The notes under the pieces were generated by a model that was given only the letters and a program-made list of their open reading frames with translations, searched no databases and was not told the DNA's origin. DNA of 64,000 nucleotides from Dissulfuribacter thermophilus (GTDB lineage Bacteria > Desulfobacterota > Dissulfuribacteria > Dissulfuribacterales > Dissulfuribacteraceae), in contig NZ_MAGO01000003.1 of the NCBI RefSeq assembly GCF_001687335.1, positions 62,001 to 126,000 of the forward strand, read 5' to 3'. Each line of letters opens with the position of its first letter. The stretch's first letter is position 1. This document shows positions 1 to 9,107 of this stretch, one piece after another. Made by a program: the position numbers and the translations under genes.

Positions 1-438
1 CATCTGAATATATGCCATGCAGTCAATAGCATGAGCGACCACTTCAAATGCAGATTTTCTTAAATAATGAAATCCCTTCTTGCCAATGCATGCAAATTTT
101 ACTTCCTTTCCCTCTTCGGCCTGTGCTTTTGCAAATTTCTCAGCTGCGTTTATTATATTTGCATTGAATGCCCCGCAGAGCCCCCTGTCAGCAGTCACAA
201 CGATGGCTAAGACCTTCTTTACTGGCCTTATGGCCATAAGAGGAAAGGAATTGGGATTAACAGAGCCACCTAGGTCGCCAATGACTGCTGCAAATTTCTC
301 CGCGTATGGCCGAAAATTCTCCATATTCTCTTGGGCGCCGCGGAGCTTGGCAGCAGCCACCATGTTCATTGCCTTGGTGATCTGCTGGGTTTTTTTAATT
401 CCGTTTATCTTTAGTTTAATATCCTTTAGTGAAGGCAT
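1..438 (-). CDS. atpG: ATP synthase F1 subunit gamma, N-terminal part (cut by window edge)
   Basis: Gamma is the central rotor shaft of F1 and transmits rotation of the membrane c-ring to the catalytic alpha/beta head. Reading leftward from an ATG at 438, the protein begins MPSLKDIKLKINGIKKTQQI, the classic gamma N-terminus, and continues through MNMVAAAKLRGAQ and VVTADRGLCGAFN, also family signatures. About 146 residues are visible; the rest lies beyond position 1. It follows atpA after 23 bases, as expected in an F1 operon. The C-terminal coiled-coil half cannot be checked here. Confidence 0.96.
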   Translation of the reverse strand, partial: MPSLKDIKLKINGIKKTQQITKAMNMVAAAKLRGAQENMENFRPYAEKFAAVIGDLGGSVNPNSFPLMAIRPVKKVLAIVVTADRGLCGAFNANIINAAEKFAKAQAEEGKEVKFACIGKKGFHYLRKSAFEVVAHAIDCMAYIQM

Positions 439-461
439 TGTAGCTGATCTCCGCTAACTAC

Positions 462-1988
462 TTACTTTATGTTCCTGTTTGCCTTAAATTGCTGGACGAA
501 GTTAGAAATAGTTGCATTCATTTTTTTGTCCAGCGCATCATCAATTGCCTGCTTATCTCTCAACTCCTGGAATATGTCTGGCTGATTCTTCTCAATATAA
601 TCGTACAATTCTCGCTCAAATTCCTGTAGTACTTCAACTGGCAGCTCGTCTAATAGCCCCCTGGTACCAGCATAGATAATAACGACCTGCTTCTCCATTG
701 GTAATGGCTGATACTGAGGTTGTTTGAGTATCTCAACGAGCCTTTCACCACGTCTGAGCTGCTGCTGTGTAGCCTTATCCAGATCACTACCGAACTGAGC
801 AAATGCAGCCAATTCCCTGTACTGAGCCAGATCCAAACGAAGAGTACCGGCAACCTGTTTCATTGCCTTAACCTGAGCCGCACCACCGACCCTGGAAACG
901 GACAGACCGACATTAATTGCAGGGCGGATACCAGCGAAGAATAGGCCCGGTTCAAGATAAACCTGACCGTCTGTAATGGAGATAACGTTTGTTGGAATGT
1001 ATGCAGACACGTCCCCCTGCTGGGTCTCAATAATGGGAAGTGCTGTCAAGCTGCCAGCTCCGAGTTCATCACTTAATTTTGCAGCCCTCTCTAGAAGTCT
1101 TGAGTGGTTATAGAAGATATCGCCAGGATATGCCTCACGTCCTGGTGGACGTCTGAGAAGAAGAGACATTTCCCTGTATGCCACGGCCTGCTTGGAAAGA
1201 TCATCATATATGATTAGGGCATGTTTTCCATTATCCCTAAAATATTCACCCATGGCGCATCCTGCAAATGCACTGAGATACTGCAGAGATGCCGGCTCAC
1301 TAGCACTTGCAGCAACAACAGTTGTGTAATCCATTGCACCATGGCGCCTCAAAGCTTCAACTACCAAGGCGACAGTTGCTTGCTTCTGCCCAATTGCTAC
1401 GTAAATACAGTAAACGCCTGTATTCTTTTGAGCAATAATGGCATCAACGCCGATTGCAGTCTTTCCAATCTGGCGGTCACCGATAATCAATTCACGCTGA
1501 CCTTTTCCAATTGGGGTCATTGAGTCAATAGCCTTGAGACCTGTATAACAGGGCTCATGCACGGGCTTTCTCTCAATAACACCCGGAGCCTTCATCTCAA
1601 TCCTTCGGTACTCGGTTGCTTTAATAGGCCCCTTGCCGTCAATAGGATTCCCAAGAGCATCGACAACACGTCCTAGGAGGGCTTCACCCACAGGCACCTG
1701 GGCAATTTTGCCTGTACGTTTCACGAGATCGCCCTCTTTAATCTGTGTACAATCACCCATGACTGCCACACCTACGTTGTCTTGTTCGAGGTTCAGGGCG
1801 ACACCCATTATTCCGCCTGGGAACTCAAGAAGCTCCATGGCCATGCAGTTTCTAACTCCATAGACACGGGCGATGTTGTCACCGACTGACAACACCGTGC
1901 CAGTTTCGGCAAGGTCTATTTGTTTCTCATAATCCTGGATCTGTTTTTTAATTATGTCACTTATTTCTGCTGCTTTTATCTGTGCCAT
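462..1988 (-). CDS. atpA: ATP synthase F1 subunit alpha
   Basis: This is the non-catalytic nucleotide-binding subunit of F1. The 508 residues match the usual family length. The P-loop reads [13 protein letters not shown] (usual GDRQTGKT, so Thr is replaced by Ile just before the Gly-Lys-Thr). The signature [17 protein letters not shown] is present, and the N-terminal beta-barrel and C-terminal helical domain are complete. The start codon overlaps the atpH stop by one base (TAATG), so translation is probably coupled. Identification is secure. Confidence 0.98.
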   Translation of the reverse strand: MAQIKAAEISDIIKKQIQDYEKQIDLAETGTVLSVGDNIARVYGVRNCMAMELLEFPGGIMGVALNLEQDNVGVAVMGDCTQIKEGDLVKRTGKIAQVPVGEALLGRVVDALGNPIDGKGPIKATEYRRIEMKAPGVIERKPVHEPCYTGLKAIDSMTPIGKGQRELIIGDRQIGKTAIGVDAIIAQKNTGVYCIYVAIGQKQATVALVVEALRRHGAMDYTTVVAASASEPASLQYLSAFAGCAMGEYFRDNGKHALIIYDDLSKQAVAYREMSLLLRRPPGREAYPGDIFYNHSRLLERAAKLSDELGAGSLTALPIIETQQGDVSAYIPTNVISITDGQVYLEPGLFFAGIRPAINVGLSVSRVGGAAQVKAMKQVAGTLRLDLAQYRELAAFAQFGSDLDKATQQQLRRGERLVEILKQPQYQPLPMEKQVVIIYAGTRGLLDELPVEVLQEFERELYDYIEKNQPDIFQELRDKQAIDDALDKKMNATISNFVQQFKANRNIK

Positions 1989-2539
1989 TATCCGAGTTCA
2001 CCCCTCCCTATGGATTCTTTGAAGCCTTGGAGTTGGCTTCTTATACTTCCATCCCATACCATGTCGCCGATGTGGGCCACCACGCCGCCGATTATGGATG
2101 GGTCTTCTTGCAATTCAAGCACCACATCTTTGCCTGTCACCTGTGCAAGGATCTCTTTTAGTTTTTCCTTCAGGTCTTCAGGCATTGGTACAGCAGTGGT
2201 TACAACTGCTCTCACTACACCCATCTCTTCATCCATTAGCTCTTGATAGAACTTTTGGATAACTTTGATGGCCTGTATTCGCCTCTTCTCTACGAGGAGT
2301 TCCATAAATTTGGTGAGCTCCTCACCAGCCCCAATAGCCTTAAGAATTTCACCAACTATCTGACCTTTGAGATCGGGAGGATAAACCGGACTCTCCAAGG
2401 CCTCCTCAATCTCGGGCTCGGAGCTCAGGAAGGAGGCAATGGAGCTCAACTGCTCTGCAAACTCCTCGAGTTTTCCCACTTCCTTCCCTATAGTAAACAA
2501 CGCCTTGGCATATCTTCTGGCAACAATTGAACTAATCAA
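1988..2539 (-). CDS. atpH: ATP synthase F1 subunit delta
   Basis: Delta (the OSCP equivalent) joins the top of F1 to the peripheral b/b' stalk. The 183 residues are the typical length. The start [22 protein letters not shown] is the family N-terminal pattern, and the C-terminal [22 protein letters not shown] is the other conserved stretch. It overlaps atpF by four bases upstream and atpA by one base downstream, so the stalk and head genes form one tightly packed transcript. Confidence 0.96.
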   Translation of the reverse strand: MISSIVARRYAKALFTIGKEVGKLEEFAEQLSSIASFLSSEPEIEEALESPVYPPDLKGQIVGEILKAIGAGEELTKFMELLVEKRRIQAIKVIQKFYQELMDEEMGVVRAVVTTAVPMPEDLKEKLKEILAQVTGKDVVLELQEDPSIIGGVVAHIGDMVWDGSIRSQLQGFKESIGRGELG

Positions 2540-3243
2540 TTCTTGGTCACCACCTTTTCTAAGTATTCACTGATGAGCCTATGATGATCTTGCTCATTCA
2601 GGTTTTTACGAATTATATCTTCCGCCATCTTGACGGCTATCTCTGCCACTTCACGCTGCAGCTCGTGCCTTGCCTTCTGCAACTCCTGCTGGACATAGAG
2701 TTCTGCTTGGGCCTTAATGCGCTCAGCTGACTGTCGAGCCTGCTCAATAATCTTTTGCTTCTCTGCCTCTCCCTGCTGTATAAAACTACTCAATATGCGC
2801 TCTGCCTCTTTGTCCATTGTGGACAATTTTTTCTCATATTCTGCATATTTCCTTTCAGCCTCTTTTTTCTTCTCCTCAAGCTCTGCAAAGGCCTTTTCTA
2901 TGTCCTCGGTGCGGGATTTTAACGCGTTAGCAATAGGAGCTTTCAAAAATTTCACTAGAATAACAACAAGAAGGGCAAAATTCAGAGTGTGCCATATAAA
3001 ATTCATTATCTGCTGGTGGGTCAACCCATGATGCTCACCATGCGCTCCACCTTCAGCATGATGCGCACCTTCGTGCATTGCCGCCCCAGAACCCTCTCCA
3101 GATGCGGCAACATGATGATTTACTACTGCCTCCTGCTGGACCGCGTGACCCTCCTCAGATGCATATATTTTGGTTACCGAACATGGCCACAACACCAAAA
3201 CCGCAAACAGTACAACCAACCCAAAAAGGCTCTTCCCACGCAT
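2536..3243 (-). CDS. atpF: ATP synthase F0 subunit b with an exported His-rich N-terminal extension
   Basis: Subunit b forms the peripheral stalk. Of 235 residues, about 70 precede the usual start. They comprise a signal-like hydrophobic stretch (about residues 5-23), then a His/Gly/Ala/Glu-rich linker around residues 43-76 with many histidines. The normal b membrane helix follows at about 84-105 (NFIWHTLNFALLVVILVKFL), then a long charged coiled coil. The one-base overlap with the b' gene and the four-base overlap with atpH support the reading frame. The extension probably lies on the outer face of the inner membrane. Similar extensions occur in b subunits of related sulfate reducers, as I recall; the role of the histidines is unknown. 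Confidence 0.93.
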   Translation of the reverse strand: MRGKSLFGLVVLFAVLVLWPCSVTKIYASEEGHAVQQEAVVNHHVAASGEGSGAAMHEGAHHAEGGAHGEHHGLTHQQIMNFIWHTLNFALLVVILVKFLKAPIANALKSRTEDIEKAFAELEEKKKEAERKYAEYEKKLSTMDKEAERILSSFIQQGEAEKQKIIEQARQSAERIKAQAELYVQQELQKARHELQREVAEIAVKMAEDIIRKNLNEQDHHRLISEYLEKVVTKN

Positions 3244-3668
3244 TATATTGCCCTCCCAAGGAGCTTCTGGGCTATTTCTACAGCAAAGGCCTCGGCTTGA
3301 GCCTTGAGCTCTGACCTAGCCGACTCAATCTGGGCGGTGAGCTCTCCCAGAAGCTCTTGCTTCTTCTGAGTTGCCTCTTTCGTACTTTCCTCAATCAAGG
3401 CCTTTTCCTCCTCTCTAGCCTGTGCCTTGAGCTCTTCCCTTTTTTGCACTCCCTCAGAACGTGCATTTGCCAATTTTGCATTAAAATTCTCCAAGAGCTG
3501 ATGAGCACTCTTCTCAAGCCTCTCGGCCTCTTCCCTTATGGCCGCCATCTTGGATTCACGTTCTTGCAACATTTGACGGATTGGCTTATAGAGCAACGAA
3601 TTCAAAACTGCCATCAAGACAAGCGTGCCTATTACCTGCACCAGGAACGAGGCATCTAGTGTTATCAT
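3243..3668 (-). CDS. atpF': ATP synthase F0 subunit b' (second stalk subunit)
   Basis: This is a shorter b-type stalk protein of 141 residues: one N-terminal membrane helix (about residues 5-24, SFLVQVIGTLVLMAVLNSLL) followed by KPIRQMLQERESKM and a charged coiled coil. A b plus b' pair replaces the b homodimer in many bacteria. It is the first gene of the visible atp cluster; a-, c- and I-subunit genes are not upstream, so F0 is encoded elsewhere. A Shine-Dalgarno-like GGGAGG lies just before the ATG. Confidence 0.93.
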   Translation of the reverse strand: MITLDASFLVQVIGTLVLMAVLNSLLYKPIRQMLQERESKMAAIREEAERLEKSAHQLLENFNAKLANARSEGVQKREELKAQAREEEKALIEESTKEATQKKQELLGELTAQIESARSELKAQAEAFAVEIAQKLLGRAI

Positions 3669-3754
3669 TTCGAGCCTCCCAACCTTTTTTCGAAATTTAT
3701 TTATGTTTCAGGCGGTTAGAAAAAATGAACAATCATTCATTTCTTCAGAGAAAG

Positions 3755-3783
3755 TTTTTACTCTATTTGAACCGGCCTGTCAA
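3755..3783 (-). promoter_or_regulatory. Possible sigma-70 promoter for the atp genes
   Basis: On the minus strand a perfect TTGACA (3783-3778) is followed after 17 bases by TAAAAA (3760-3755), about 87 bases before the b' start codon. The -35 is consensus and the spacing ideal; the -10 is only fair. It lies just inside the spacer after the queE stop, so the atp genes are probably transcribed separately from queDE. Confidence 0.4.
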
Positions 3784-3800
3784 TGCCTTTTCAGAAAAAA

Positions 3801-4457
3801 TTATCGTCCTCGCGCCTCTTTCCACAAGATTTTGTGCATTTGGAGGCCCAAACGGACTGGCGTTCTGTCTTCCACTATCCAATCAGCCAGTTCTGTTGGA
3901 GCAAGCACACCCCATACCGGACTAAATATTGGATTAGTAAATCTTGAAAGTCCTTGCCTTAGGACTTCCTCTCTGGCCCACTCATAATCATTTCGGTTGC
4001 TTATAACAAACTTCACAGAGTCCATCCTACCAAGAAAGCGCAAATTTTCAGGTATCCACGACCCTACTTCCCCGCTTCCAGGACATTTACGATCAACGCA
4101 CTTATATACCCCTATGGGCACGTCTTTTAGACCAATACTTCCGTTGGTTTCCAGAAGAACAACTGCTCCCTTTTTCAGCAACTGAGTCATCAATGGATAT
4201 ACTCCATTTTGGAGCAGTGGCTCTCCACCAGTGATTTGTACAAATGGCACTCTAGATCCTCTCCACTCTTCCACCAAATCTTCGATTAGTTTTCTTTCAC
4301 CTGGTGCCTTTGCGTATTCCGTGTCACAGTATGAACACCTTAGATTACACCTTGATAGGCGAATAAAAAAACATGGCACTCCGGTAAACAGCCCTTCGCC
4401 TTGTAGGCTGACAAATGTCTCGGTTACTTCAAGGATATTGTTCATATCATTCAACAC
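3801..4457 (-). CDS. queE: 7-carboxy-7-deazaguanine synthase, radical SAM
   Basis: QueE converts 6-carboxytetrahydropterin to 7-carboxy-7-deazaguanine in queuosine/preQ0 synthesis. The radical SAM cluster motif is CNLRCSYCDTEYA (CxxxCxxC), preceded by the family hallmark SLQGEG. ITGGEPLLQ and FVISNRNDYE fit SAM and substrate binding. The length of 218 aa is normal. The start is uncertain: GTG at 4457 or ATG at 4445, the latter giving MNNILEVTETF, which matches homologues better. It lies 54 bases downstream of queD, the preceding pathway enzyme, on the same strand. Confidence 0.93.
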   Translation of the reverse strand: MLNDMNNILEVTETFVSLQGEGLFTGVPCFFIRLSRCNLRCSYCDTEYAKAPGERKLIEDLVEEWRGSRVPFVQITGGEPLLQNGVYPLMTQLLKKGAVVLLETNGSIGLKDVPIGVYKCVDRKCPGSGEVGSWIPENLRFLGRMDSVKFVISNRNDYEWAREEVLRQGLSRFTNPIFSPVWGVLAPTELADWIVEDRTPVRLGLQMHKILWKEARGR

Positions 4458-4511
4458 ACACCGGTCCCATTACATCAAAACAAATTGGGAGCAATTCAAA
4501 TATCCGTCATT

Positions 4512-4883
4512 TCATTCACTGTAGGTAACCCCTGTCTTCGGGGTCTCACATACCGTCACTTTGGCAACTTCAACCCCTTCAATATGTTGAAGTCTTTCCT
4601 TAAGTGAATGGAATATAAAATATGCTATGTTCTCACTGGATGGATTTCTTTCCTGGAATGCTGGATGATCATTTATGTTTGTGTGATCTAGTTCCTGCAG
4701 GACTGAATCAAGGGCCTTTTTTAGATCACGAAAATCTATTCCTACATGGATTTCATTGAGTTTTTCTACCCTAACAAATGCACGGACTATCCAATTATGC
4801 CCATGAAGATGCTCGCAATTCCCAGGGTAATCCCTTAAATAGTGAGCTGCGGCAAATTCGCGTTCAACAAATATTTCATACAT
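4512..4883 (-). CDS. queD: 6-carboxy-5,6,7,8-tetrahydropterin synthase
   Basis: QueD makes 6-carboxytetrahydropterin from dihydroneopterin triphosphate, the first dedicated step to queuosine. Zinc-ligand histidines are visible in FAAAHYL and HLHGHNW. The downstream DHTNIND and PSSENIAYFIF, and CETPKTGVTY near the C-terminus, are family signatures. I take the ATG at 4883 (123 aa), because a GGAGG motif sits at the proper distance; an in-frame TTG four codons upstream lacks one. It is followed by queE, so the two consecutive enzymes are co-transcribed. Confidence 0.94.
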   Translation of the reverse strand: MYEIFVEREFAAAHYLRDYPGNCEHLHGHNWIVRAFVRVEKLNEIHVGIDFRDLKKALDSVLQELDHTNINDHPAFQERNPSSENIAYFIFHSLKERLQHIEGVEVAKVTVCETPKTGVTYSE

Positions 4884-4972
4884 TTTGGCCTCCAAATAGT
4901 GTACAGTGCAGGTTATATCTTCATATTAGTACAAATCATGGAAATTAGCCAGCCGAAGGCGCACGACCGCAT

Positions 4973-5160
4973 GGGCACATCAAAGTTCAAGGTTTTAAGT
5001 TCAATGTTCTTATTTTATGGCTTCAGCGAAATCAGGGAGCTGCTTCCCAGAACCTAGAACGTAGATCGTTGAACGTAGAACTGGACTCTGGGACATGACA
5101 TTTAGGTAAAAAATTTTCCTTCAACTCAAAACTCAGAACTCAACACTCAAAACCCTTTTA
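4973..5160. repeat. Intergenic patch of short repeated words (TTGAGTT/TTGAAC family)
   Basis: The spacer between yggS and queD holds no gene. It contains GGGCACATCAAAGTT (4974-4988), shared with 15501-15515, then strings such as AGAACCTAGAACGTAG and TTGAACGTAGAAC. Near 5117-5154 there is a patch that on the minus strand reads TTTTGAGTGTTGAGTT and TTTTGAGTTGAAGGA. The same words recur at 15501-15600, 34581-34614 and 42042-42074. Confidence 0.7.
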
Positions 5161-5162
5161 CA

Positions 5163-5879
5163 TTAAGTTGGTCTTGGGCCAAACAGCGCCTGGCCTACTC
5201 TAATGAATGTTGCACCCTCTTCAATGGCAACTTTAAAATCATGGCTCATCCCCATGCTTAGTTCACATAATTCAAAGTTGTCACCAAAATCATCCAACAA
5301 TCTGTCCCTGAGCTCTCTAAGTTCTCTGTACCACTTTCTAGAATCATCAGGGTCCTCTGAATACAGAGGGATTGTCATGAGACCTTTTATTTTTACATGC
5401 TTAGGCTGGATTTCATCTCTAAGAATCTTAAAAAAGGGACGGACTTCATGAGGATGAAGCCCCGACTTTCCTGGATCCATTGAGATATTTACTTGAACGA
5501 GGCATTGGATATCCTTATTAAGTCCGTCTGCCACGCGCTCTAGCCTCTTGACTAGCTCAATGCTATCAACAGTCTCTATCCAATCAAAGTACTCTACGGC
5601 AGACTTTGCCTTGTTTTTTTGTAGATGACCTATTAAATGCCATTCGAGGTCATAGCCACGTTCACGAAAAAATTTTACTTTCCTTACCCCTTCCTGGACA
5701 TAATTTTCCCCAAATACCCTGAGTCCTAAAACCACTGCCTGCTCAATAACTTCTTCAGGAAACCGTTTAGACACTGCAACGAGCGTGACATCATTGGGAT
5801 CTCTTCGAGCCCTCGACAAGGCATCTTCTATTTCAATTTTAATCTTTTGTATGCTATTCTCCAATGCTCTGTTCTTCAT
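5163..5879 (-). CDS. YggS/PROSC-type pyridoxal-phosphate homeostasis protein
   Basis: This is a cytoplasmic fold-type III PLP-binding protein that buffers PLP rather than catalysing a known reaction. It has 238 residues with the PLP lysine at about residue 38 (LVAVSKRFP). Other family motifs are GLRVFGENYVQE, WHLIGHLQKNK, VQVNISMDPGKSG, GLMTIPLY and ELSMGMSHDFKVAIEEGATFIRVG. It overlaps maf by four bases, so it is translated with maf and tatD. In Gram-negatives yggS homologues often sit near envelope or pilus genes; here the neighbours are housekeeping genes. Confidence 0.94.
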   Translation of the reverse strand: MKNRALENSIQKIKIEIEDALSRARRDPNDVTLVAVSKRFPEEVIEQAVVLGLRVFGENYVQEGVRKVKFFRERGYDLEWHLIGHLQKNKAKSAVEYFDWIETVDSIELVKRLERVADGLNKDIQCLVQVNISMDPGKSGLHPHEVRPFFKILRDEIQPKHVKIKGLMTIPLYSEDPDDSRKWYRELRELRDRLLDDFGDNFELCELSMGMSHDFKVAIEEGATFIRVGQALFGPRPT

Positions 5880-6502
5880 TTCCGTGGACCTACAATCTCT
5901 AATTTTAAAAGGGTTCCTACCAACTCAGTAAGTGGCAATCCCACCACATTGGTATAGGAACCTTCAATCCTCTCCACCATAAAGGAACCCAATCCTTGAA
6001 CGGCATAGCTTCCAGCCTTGTCCATTGGTTCCCCAGTTAGGACATAAGACTCTAATATATCCCTTGACAAATTTGAAAGCCAGACATTTGAACCCACGAC
6101 AAAGCCCTCTTCATATCCGCCTGATGTATAAGGCCCTACGATCCAACAACCTGTGTAGACAGTGTGCATCCTTCCAGTTAAACGAGTCAACATAGATAGA
6201 GCCTGCTCTCGATCTTTTGGTTTGCCAAGCACGTCTCCATCCACAACCACGATAGTATCAGCACCAAGAACCCAGGAGTCCTTGTAATTCTTTGCAATAT
6301 TTCTGGCCTTTAACTTTGCGACATGAAGGGCATATTCTTGCGGCAGCTGCCCTTCTTGAAAAGGAGGTTCCTTTTCCTCGCTGGGAATTACGTCAAATTT
6401 CAGTCCAAGCCCACTTAAGAGATCCCTTCTTCGAGGTGATTTTGATGCGAGAATCAATCTTTCAAGGGTTTGAAGAGGGCCCTTGCATTCTCGCTGGACC
6501 AT
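5876..6502 (-). CDS. maf: Maf-like nucleoside triphosphate pyrophosphatase
   Basis: Maf proteins hydrolyse non-canonical or modified nucleoside triphosphates such as dTTP/UTP or methylated GTP. The signature LILASKSPRRRDLLSGLGL is followed by GADTIVVVDGDVLGKPKD, TGRMHTVYTGC and GSYAVQGLGSFMVERIEGSYTNVVGLPL, all conserved. The start at 6502 lies 49 bases inside tatD but has an excellent AGGAGG seven bases upstream, so this overlapping start is probably real. An in-frame TTG at 6457 is the alternative. Its subgroup specificity was not resolved. Confidence 0.93.
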   Translation of the reverse strand: MVQRECKGPLQTLERLILASKSPRRRDLLSGLGLKFDVIPSEEKEPPFQEGQLPQEYALHVAKLKARNIAKNYKDSWVLGADTIVVVDGDVLGKPKDREQALSMLTRLTGRMHTVYTGCWIVGPYTSGGYEEGFVVGSNVWLSNLSRDILESYVLTGEPMDKAGSYAVQGLGSFMVERIEGSYTNVVGLPLTELVGTLLKLEIVGPRK

Positions 6503-7230
6503 CTACACACCTCCTCAAAATCTATTCCCTTTAAACGAGCAACCTCTTTTGCGATATATTTGACATATGAGGGTTCATTAGTTTTCCCCCTCTTTGGCAC
6601 TGGGGCCAAAAAAGGACTGTCAGTTTCAATAAAAAACCTGTCTAAAGGACATTTCTTAACTGCATCTCTTAGGGCTTGAGCCCTAGGAAAGGTGATTATG
6701 CCTGAAAAAGAAATGTAAAATCCCAGGTCTAAAAATGCCTTTAAGAGCTCATAATCCCCAGAAAAGCAATGAATCACTCCTGTTGCCCCTTTTGCATCCT
6801 CGCTTTTTAGTATCCTCAGGGTGTCTGGTCCAGCCTCCCTTGTATGAATGACCACTGGCAAGGCGAATTCCTTTGAAAGAGAGAGCTGAAACCTAAAGGC
6901 CTCTTCCTGATCAAGCTTGGAGGAATAGGCTTTAGCAAAATCCAGACCTGTTTCTCCAATGCCAATGAATCCCCCTTGTCTCAGATAACTCTTAAACCTG
7001 TCCATTAAATCATTATCTAAGGATTTGGCATCATGGGGATGGAGCCCAATAGTTGCATAGACTATTCCAGGGAATTCTTTTGATATCCTCTGAGCAGACA
7101 GAGAGGATGTCTCATCAATCCCCACTGAAATTATTTTTTCAACCCCTGCCTTTTTCGCCCGCTCAATTACCTGACCCAGGTCCTTACTTAATTCAGGGAA
7201 ATCAAGATGTGCATGGGTATCTATGAGCAT
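6454..7230 (-). CDS. tatD: TatD-family metal-dependent deoxyribonuclease
   Basis: This is a TIM-barrel amidohydrolase-like nuclease implicated in DNA repair and turnover. The metal-ligand start LIDTHAHLDFPE is present, then GLHPHDAK, GIGETGLDF, PVVIHTREA, GVIHCFSGD and FFIETDSPFLAP, which together give all the metal-binding residues of the family. The length of 258 aa is standard. It is preceded by a histidine kinase gene after 14 bases and overlaps maf, forming a kinase-tatD-maf-yggS transcript. Confidence 0.96.
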   Translation of the reverse strand: MLIDTHAHLDFPELSKDLGQVIERAKKAGVEKIISVGIDETSSLSAQRISKEFPGIVYATIGLHPHDAKSLDNDLMDRFKSYLRQGGFIGIGETGLDFAKAYSSKLDQEEAFRFQLSLSKEFALPVVIHTREAGPDTLRILKSEDAKGATGVIHCFSGDYELLKAFLDLGFYISFSGIITFPRAQALRDAVKKCPLDRFFIETDSPFLAPVPKRGKTNEPSYVKYIAKEVARLKGIDFEEVCRWSSENARALFKPLKD

Positions 7231-7244
7231 AATTCGCGTATCCC

Positions 7245-8669
7245 TTATTTTGTGTTAGAGAAAACGATTCGTATCGTTTTTCCACCAATATTGTTACTAC
7301 TGATTTTGAAGTCTCCTCCGTGAAGCTCCACAATCTGCTTGGACAGACTAAGCCCCACTCCCAATCCCCTTAGGGATTTTGGTTCTGAGTGTGCCTCATT
7401 AATAGGCAAATCAGTCGTTGAAATTTTCTGTCCGGTGTCTGCCACCTCTATCTCCAAATCTCCATCTAAAATCCTTGCTATGACAATTAGGATTCCGCCG
7501 TTTTTCATAGAGTTTAAGGCGTTGTGCACTATATGGTAAAAAGCCTGTTGGAAATGCGGCACATCAAGATTCACATGATAATCATCAGGTATATTCATTG
7601 TAAAGTGACCATCAATCCCTCTGTGTTCCAAGTCAACAGCAATCACACGAAATATTGTCTCTAATAATGGCTTAACTCTTACCTTCTCAAAGTCGAGTTT
7701 GGGACCCTGATCAAATCTAAAAAGCCCATTGAGTGTCCCTTCTATTTTTTCCGTACCCTCTACAATTTTCTGAGCGATATACCTTAGGGCTTCATCTTCT
7801 GATCTTTTGGCCAATACTCTTGCCAAGCCCCCAACGGCACTCAAAGGATTTTTTATTTCATGAAGGATTCGATCTGCAATCCGTCCCATTTCTGCTGTTT
7901 TTTCCGCTTGAACCAGCTTATTTTTACTATCATTCAACTCTCTCGTAAGTGTCTCCAGTTCACATATCTTCCCCTTCAAGAGGGTACACATCCTTGCCTT
8001 AGTAATGGCCATGGATGCGATGGTAGTAAATAGTACCAATATTTCCAAATCATTCGGTTCAATTGGGCGACGAAGTATGTGGTTGTCACAGACTATAACT
8101 CCATATGAATGGGGGCCAGTGGCCACCGGTGCAACTGCAAGAGGAGCTTCTCCTAACGGCCAAAATACGCCTTGTGGCACATAGTCAACGACAAATGGCA
8201 GACGTTCCAAGAGAGAGGTCACTAAAAAGTGCTCTCTCTCATCCATAGACACTTCAATACTTCTGACCAACCGATTCAATGGATGGTGTGAATTTTCAAA
8301 ATGGTGGGCCACTTTTTCGAGCATCTCAAAAAGTGTTATAGGCTCTCTACGCATACTTTCCCAAATAGCCGCCGCCTCTTCAGCATCACTAGGTCCAAGG
8401 GCCAAGGCACCTCGTAGAGCCCTTTTTCCACTATCAAACTCAAACCAAAAGGCCCTATTGAATCCAAGGCCTTCTCCAGCAGTCACTCCAACAAGTACTG
8501 CCCTTAATATCTCGACTACATCGTCGCTTTCTAAAAATTCACTATTCAACTTCTGAGCGAGTTCTAAGAAGAAAGACAATCGACTTCTTTGAAACGATAG
8601 TTCGGAACGCAGTACTTGAAGATTTCTCAAACAAGAAGAATTATCTTCACTATAATCCAGGAAATTCAT
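7245..8669 (-). CDS. GAF-domain sensor histidine kinase, cytoplasmic
   Basis: A two-component sensor of 474 residues with no membrane segment. The N-terminal part (about 30-225) looks GAF-like, a short coiled coil follows (230-260), then the HisKA box with the phospho-acceptor at His270 (RILHEIKNPLSAVGG). The ATPase domain has an N-box (HNALNSMKNGG), ADTG and a G-box LGVGLSLSKQIVELHGG. No response regulator gene is adjacent, so the partner is unknown. The ligand cannot be told from sequence. The gene diverges from the small exported protein at 8800. Confidence 0.9.
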   Translation of the reverse strand: MNFLDYSEDNSSCLRNLQVLRSELSFQRSRLSFFLELAQKLNSEFLESDDVVEILRAVLVGVTAGEGLGFNRAFWFEFDSGKRALRGALALGPSDAEEAAAIWESMRREPITLFEMLEKVAHHFENSHHPLNRLVRSIEVSMDEREHFLVTSLLERLPFVVDYVPQGVFWPLGEAPLAVAPVATGPHSYGVIVCDNHILRRPIEPNDLEILVLFTTIASMAITKARMCTLLKGKICELETLTRELNDSKNKLVQAEKTAEMGRIADRILHEIKNPLSAVGGLARVLAKRSEDEALRYIAQKIVEGTEKIEGTLNGLFRFDQGPKLDFEKVRVKPLLETIFRVIAVDLEHRGIDGHFTMNIPDDYHVNLDVPHFQQAFYHIVHNALNSMKNGGILIVIARILDGDLEIEVADTGQKISTTDLPINEAHSEPKSLRGLGVGLSLSKQIVELHGGDFKISSNNIGGKTIRIVFSNTK

Positions 8670-8799
8670 AATGACCTTAAACTACCTTTATGTCTTGACA
8701 CTTAAACTGGCAAAGGTCATAGTACCATGTAATTTAAAACAGTGAAGCCCAAACATTTTTAAGTCTTTGGGCTAACAACTTAAAAGGAGGGTGATCATT

Positions 8800-9006
8800 A
8801 TGCGTTCCAAGATTACGTCAATCGCAGTAGCAATCATGATGACCATTGGTATTGCAGGTGTAAGTCATGCTGCAAAGTGCAAAGGCATAGTTGAAAGCAT
8901 TGATGCCGGGAAGATGATTGTACAGTTAAAGGGCAAGTGCAAGGCAAAAGCAGGTGACGAAGTAAAGATCAAGACCAAGAGGAAAGCTGCAGTAGAAGGT
9001 TGCTAA
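8800..9006 (+). CDS. Small exported Lys/Cys-rich protein of unknown function
   Basis: The protein has 68 residues from an ATG at 8800 with AGGAGG nine bases upstream; an in-frame GTG at 8791 lacks a proper site. A signal peptide is clear (MRSKITSIAVAIMMTIGIAG, then a VSHA-A cleavage site near residue 24). The mature part is about 44 residues, very rich in lysine, with three cysteines (AKCKG, KGKCKAK, final EGC). It resembles a small beta-barrel of alternating hydrophobic residues (IVESIDAGKMIVQLKG). It stands alone and is followed by a strong terminator, so it is probably highly expressed. I do not recognise a function. Confidence 0.75.
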   Translation: MRSKITSIAVAIMMTIGIAGVSHAAKCKGIVESIDAGKMIVQLKGKCKAKAGDEVKIKTKRKAAVEGC

Positions 9007-9018
9007 GATTCGAAACAC

Positions 9019-9107
9019 TGAGGACTGAGTTCCGAGAAAAATTTAGTAAATCTATGCCTTACTGTTAATGGCTTAGAAAAATCCCCGGAAACTCAGTCCT
9101 CACTTTT
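9019..9107. terminator. Long hairpin terminator between small exported gene and rpe
   Basis: TGAGGACTGAGTTCCG (9019-9034) pairs with CGGAAACTCAGTCCTCA (9086-9102), with one bulged base, and is followed by TTTTTT. The loop is about 51 nt. It ends the plus-strand transcript of the small gene; the rpe stop lies directly behind the right arm, so the same stem may also form in the convergent rpe transcript. Confidence 0.75.

Noticed and set aside
4884-4972. preQ1 riboswitch upstream of queD
   Set aside because: No H-type pseudoknot core or conserved A-rich tail was seen before the queD ribosome site.
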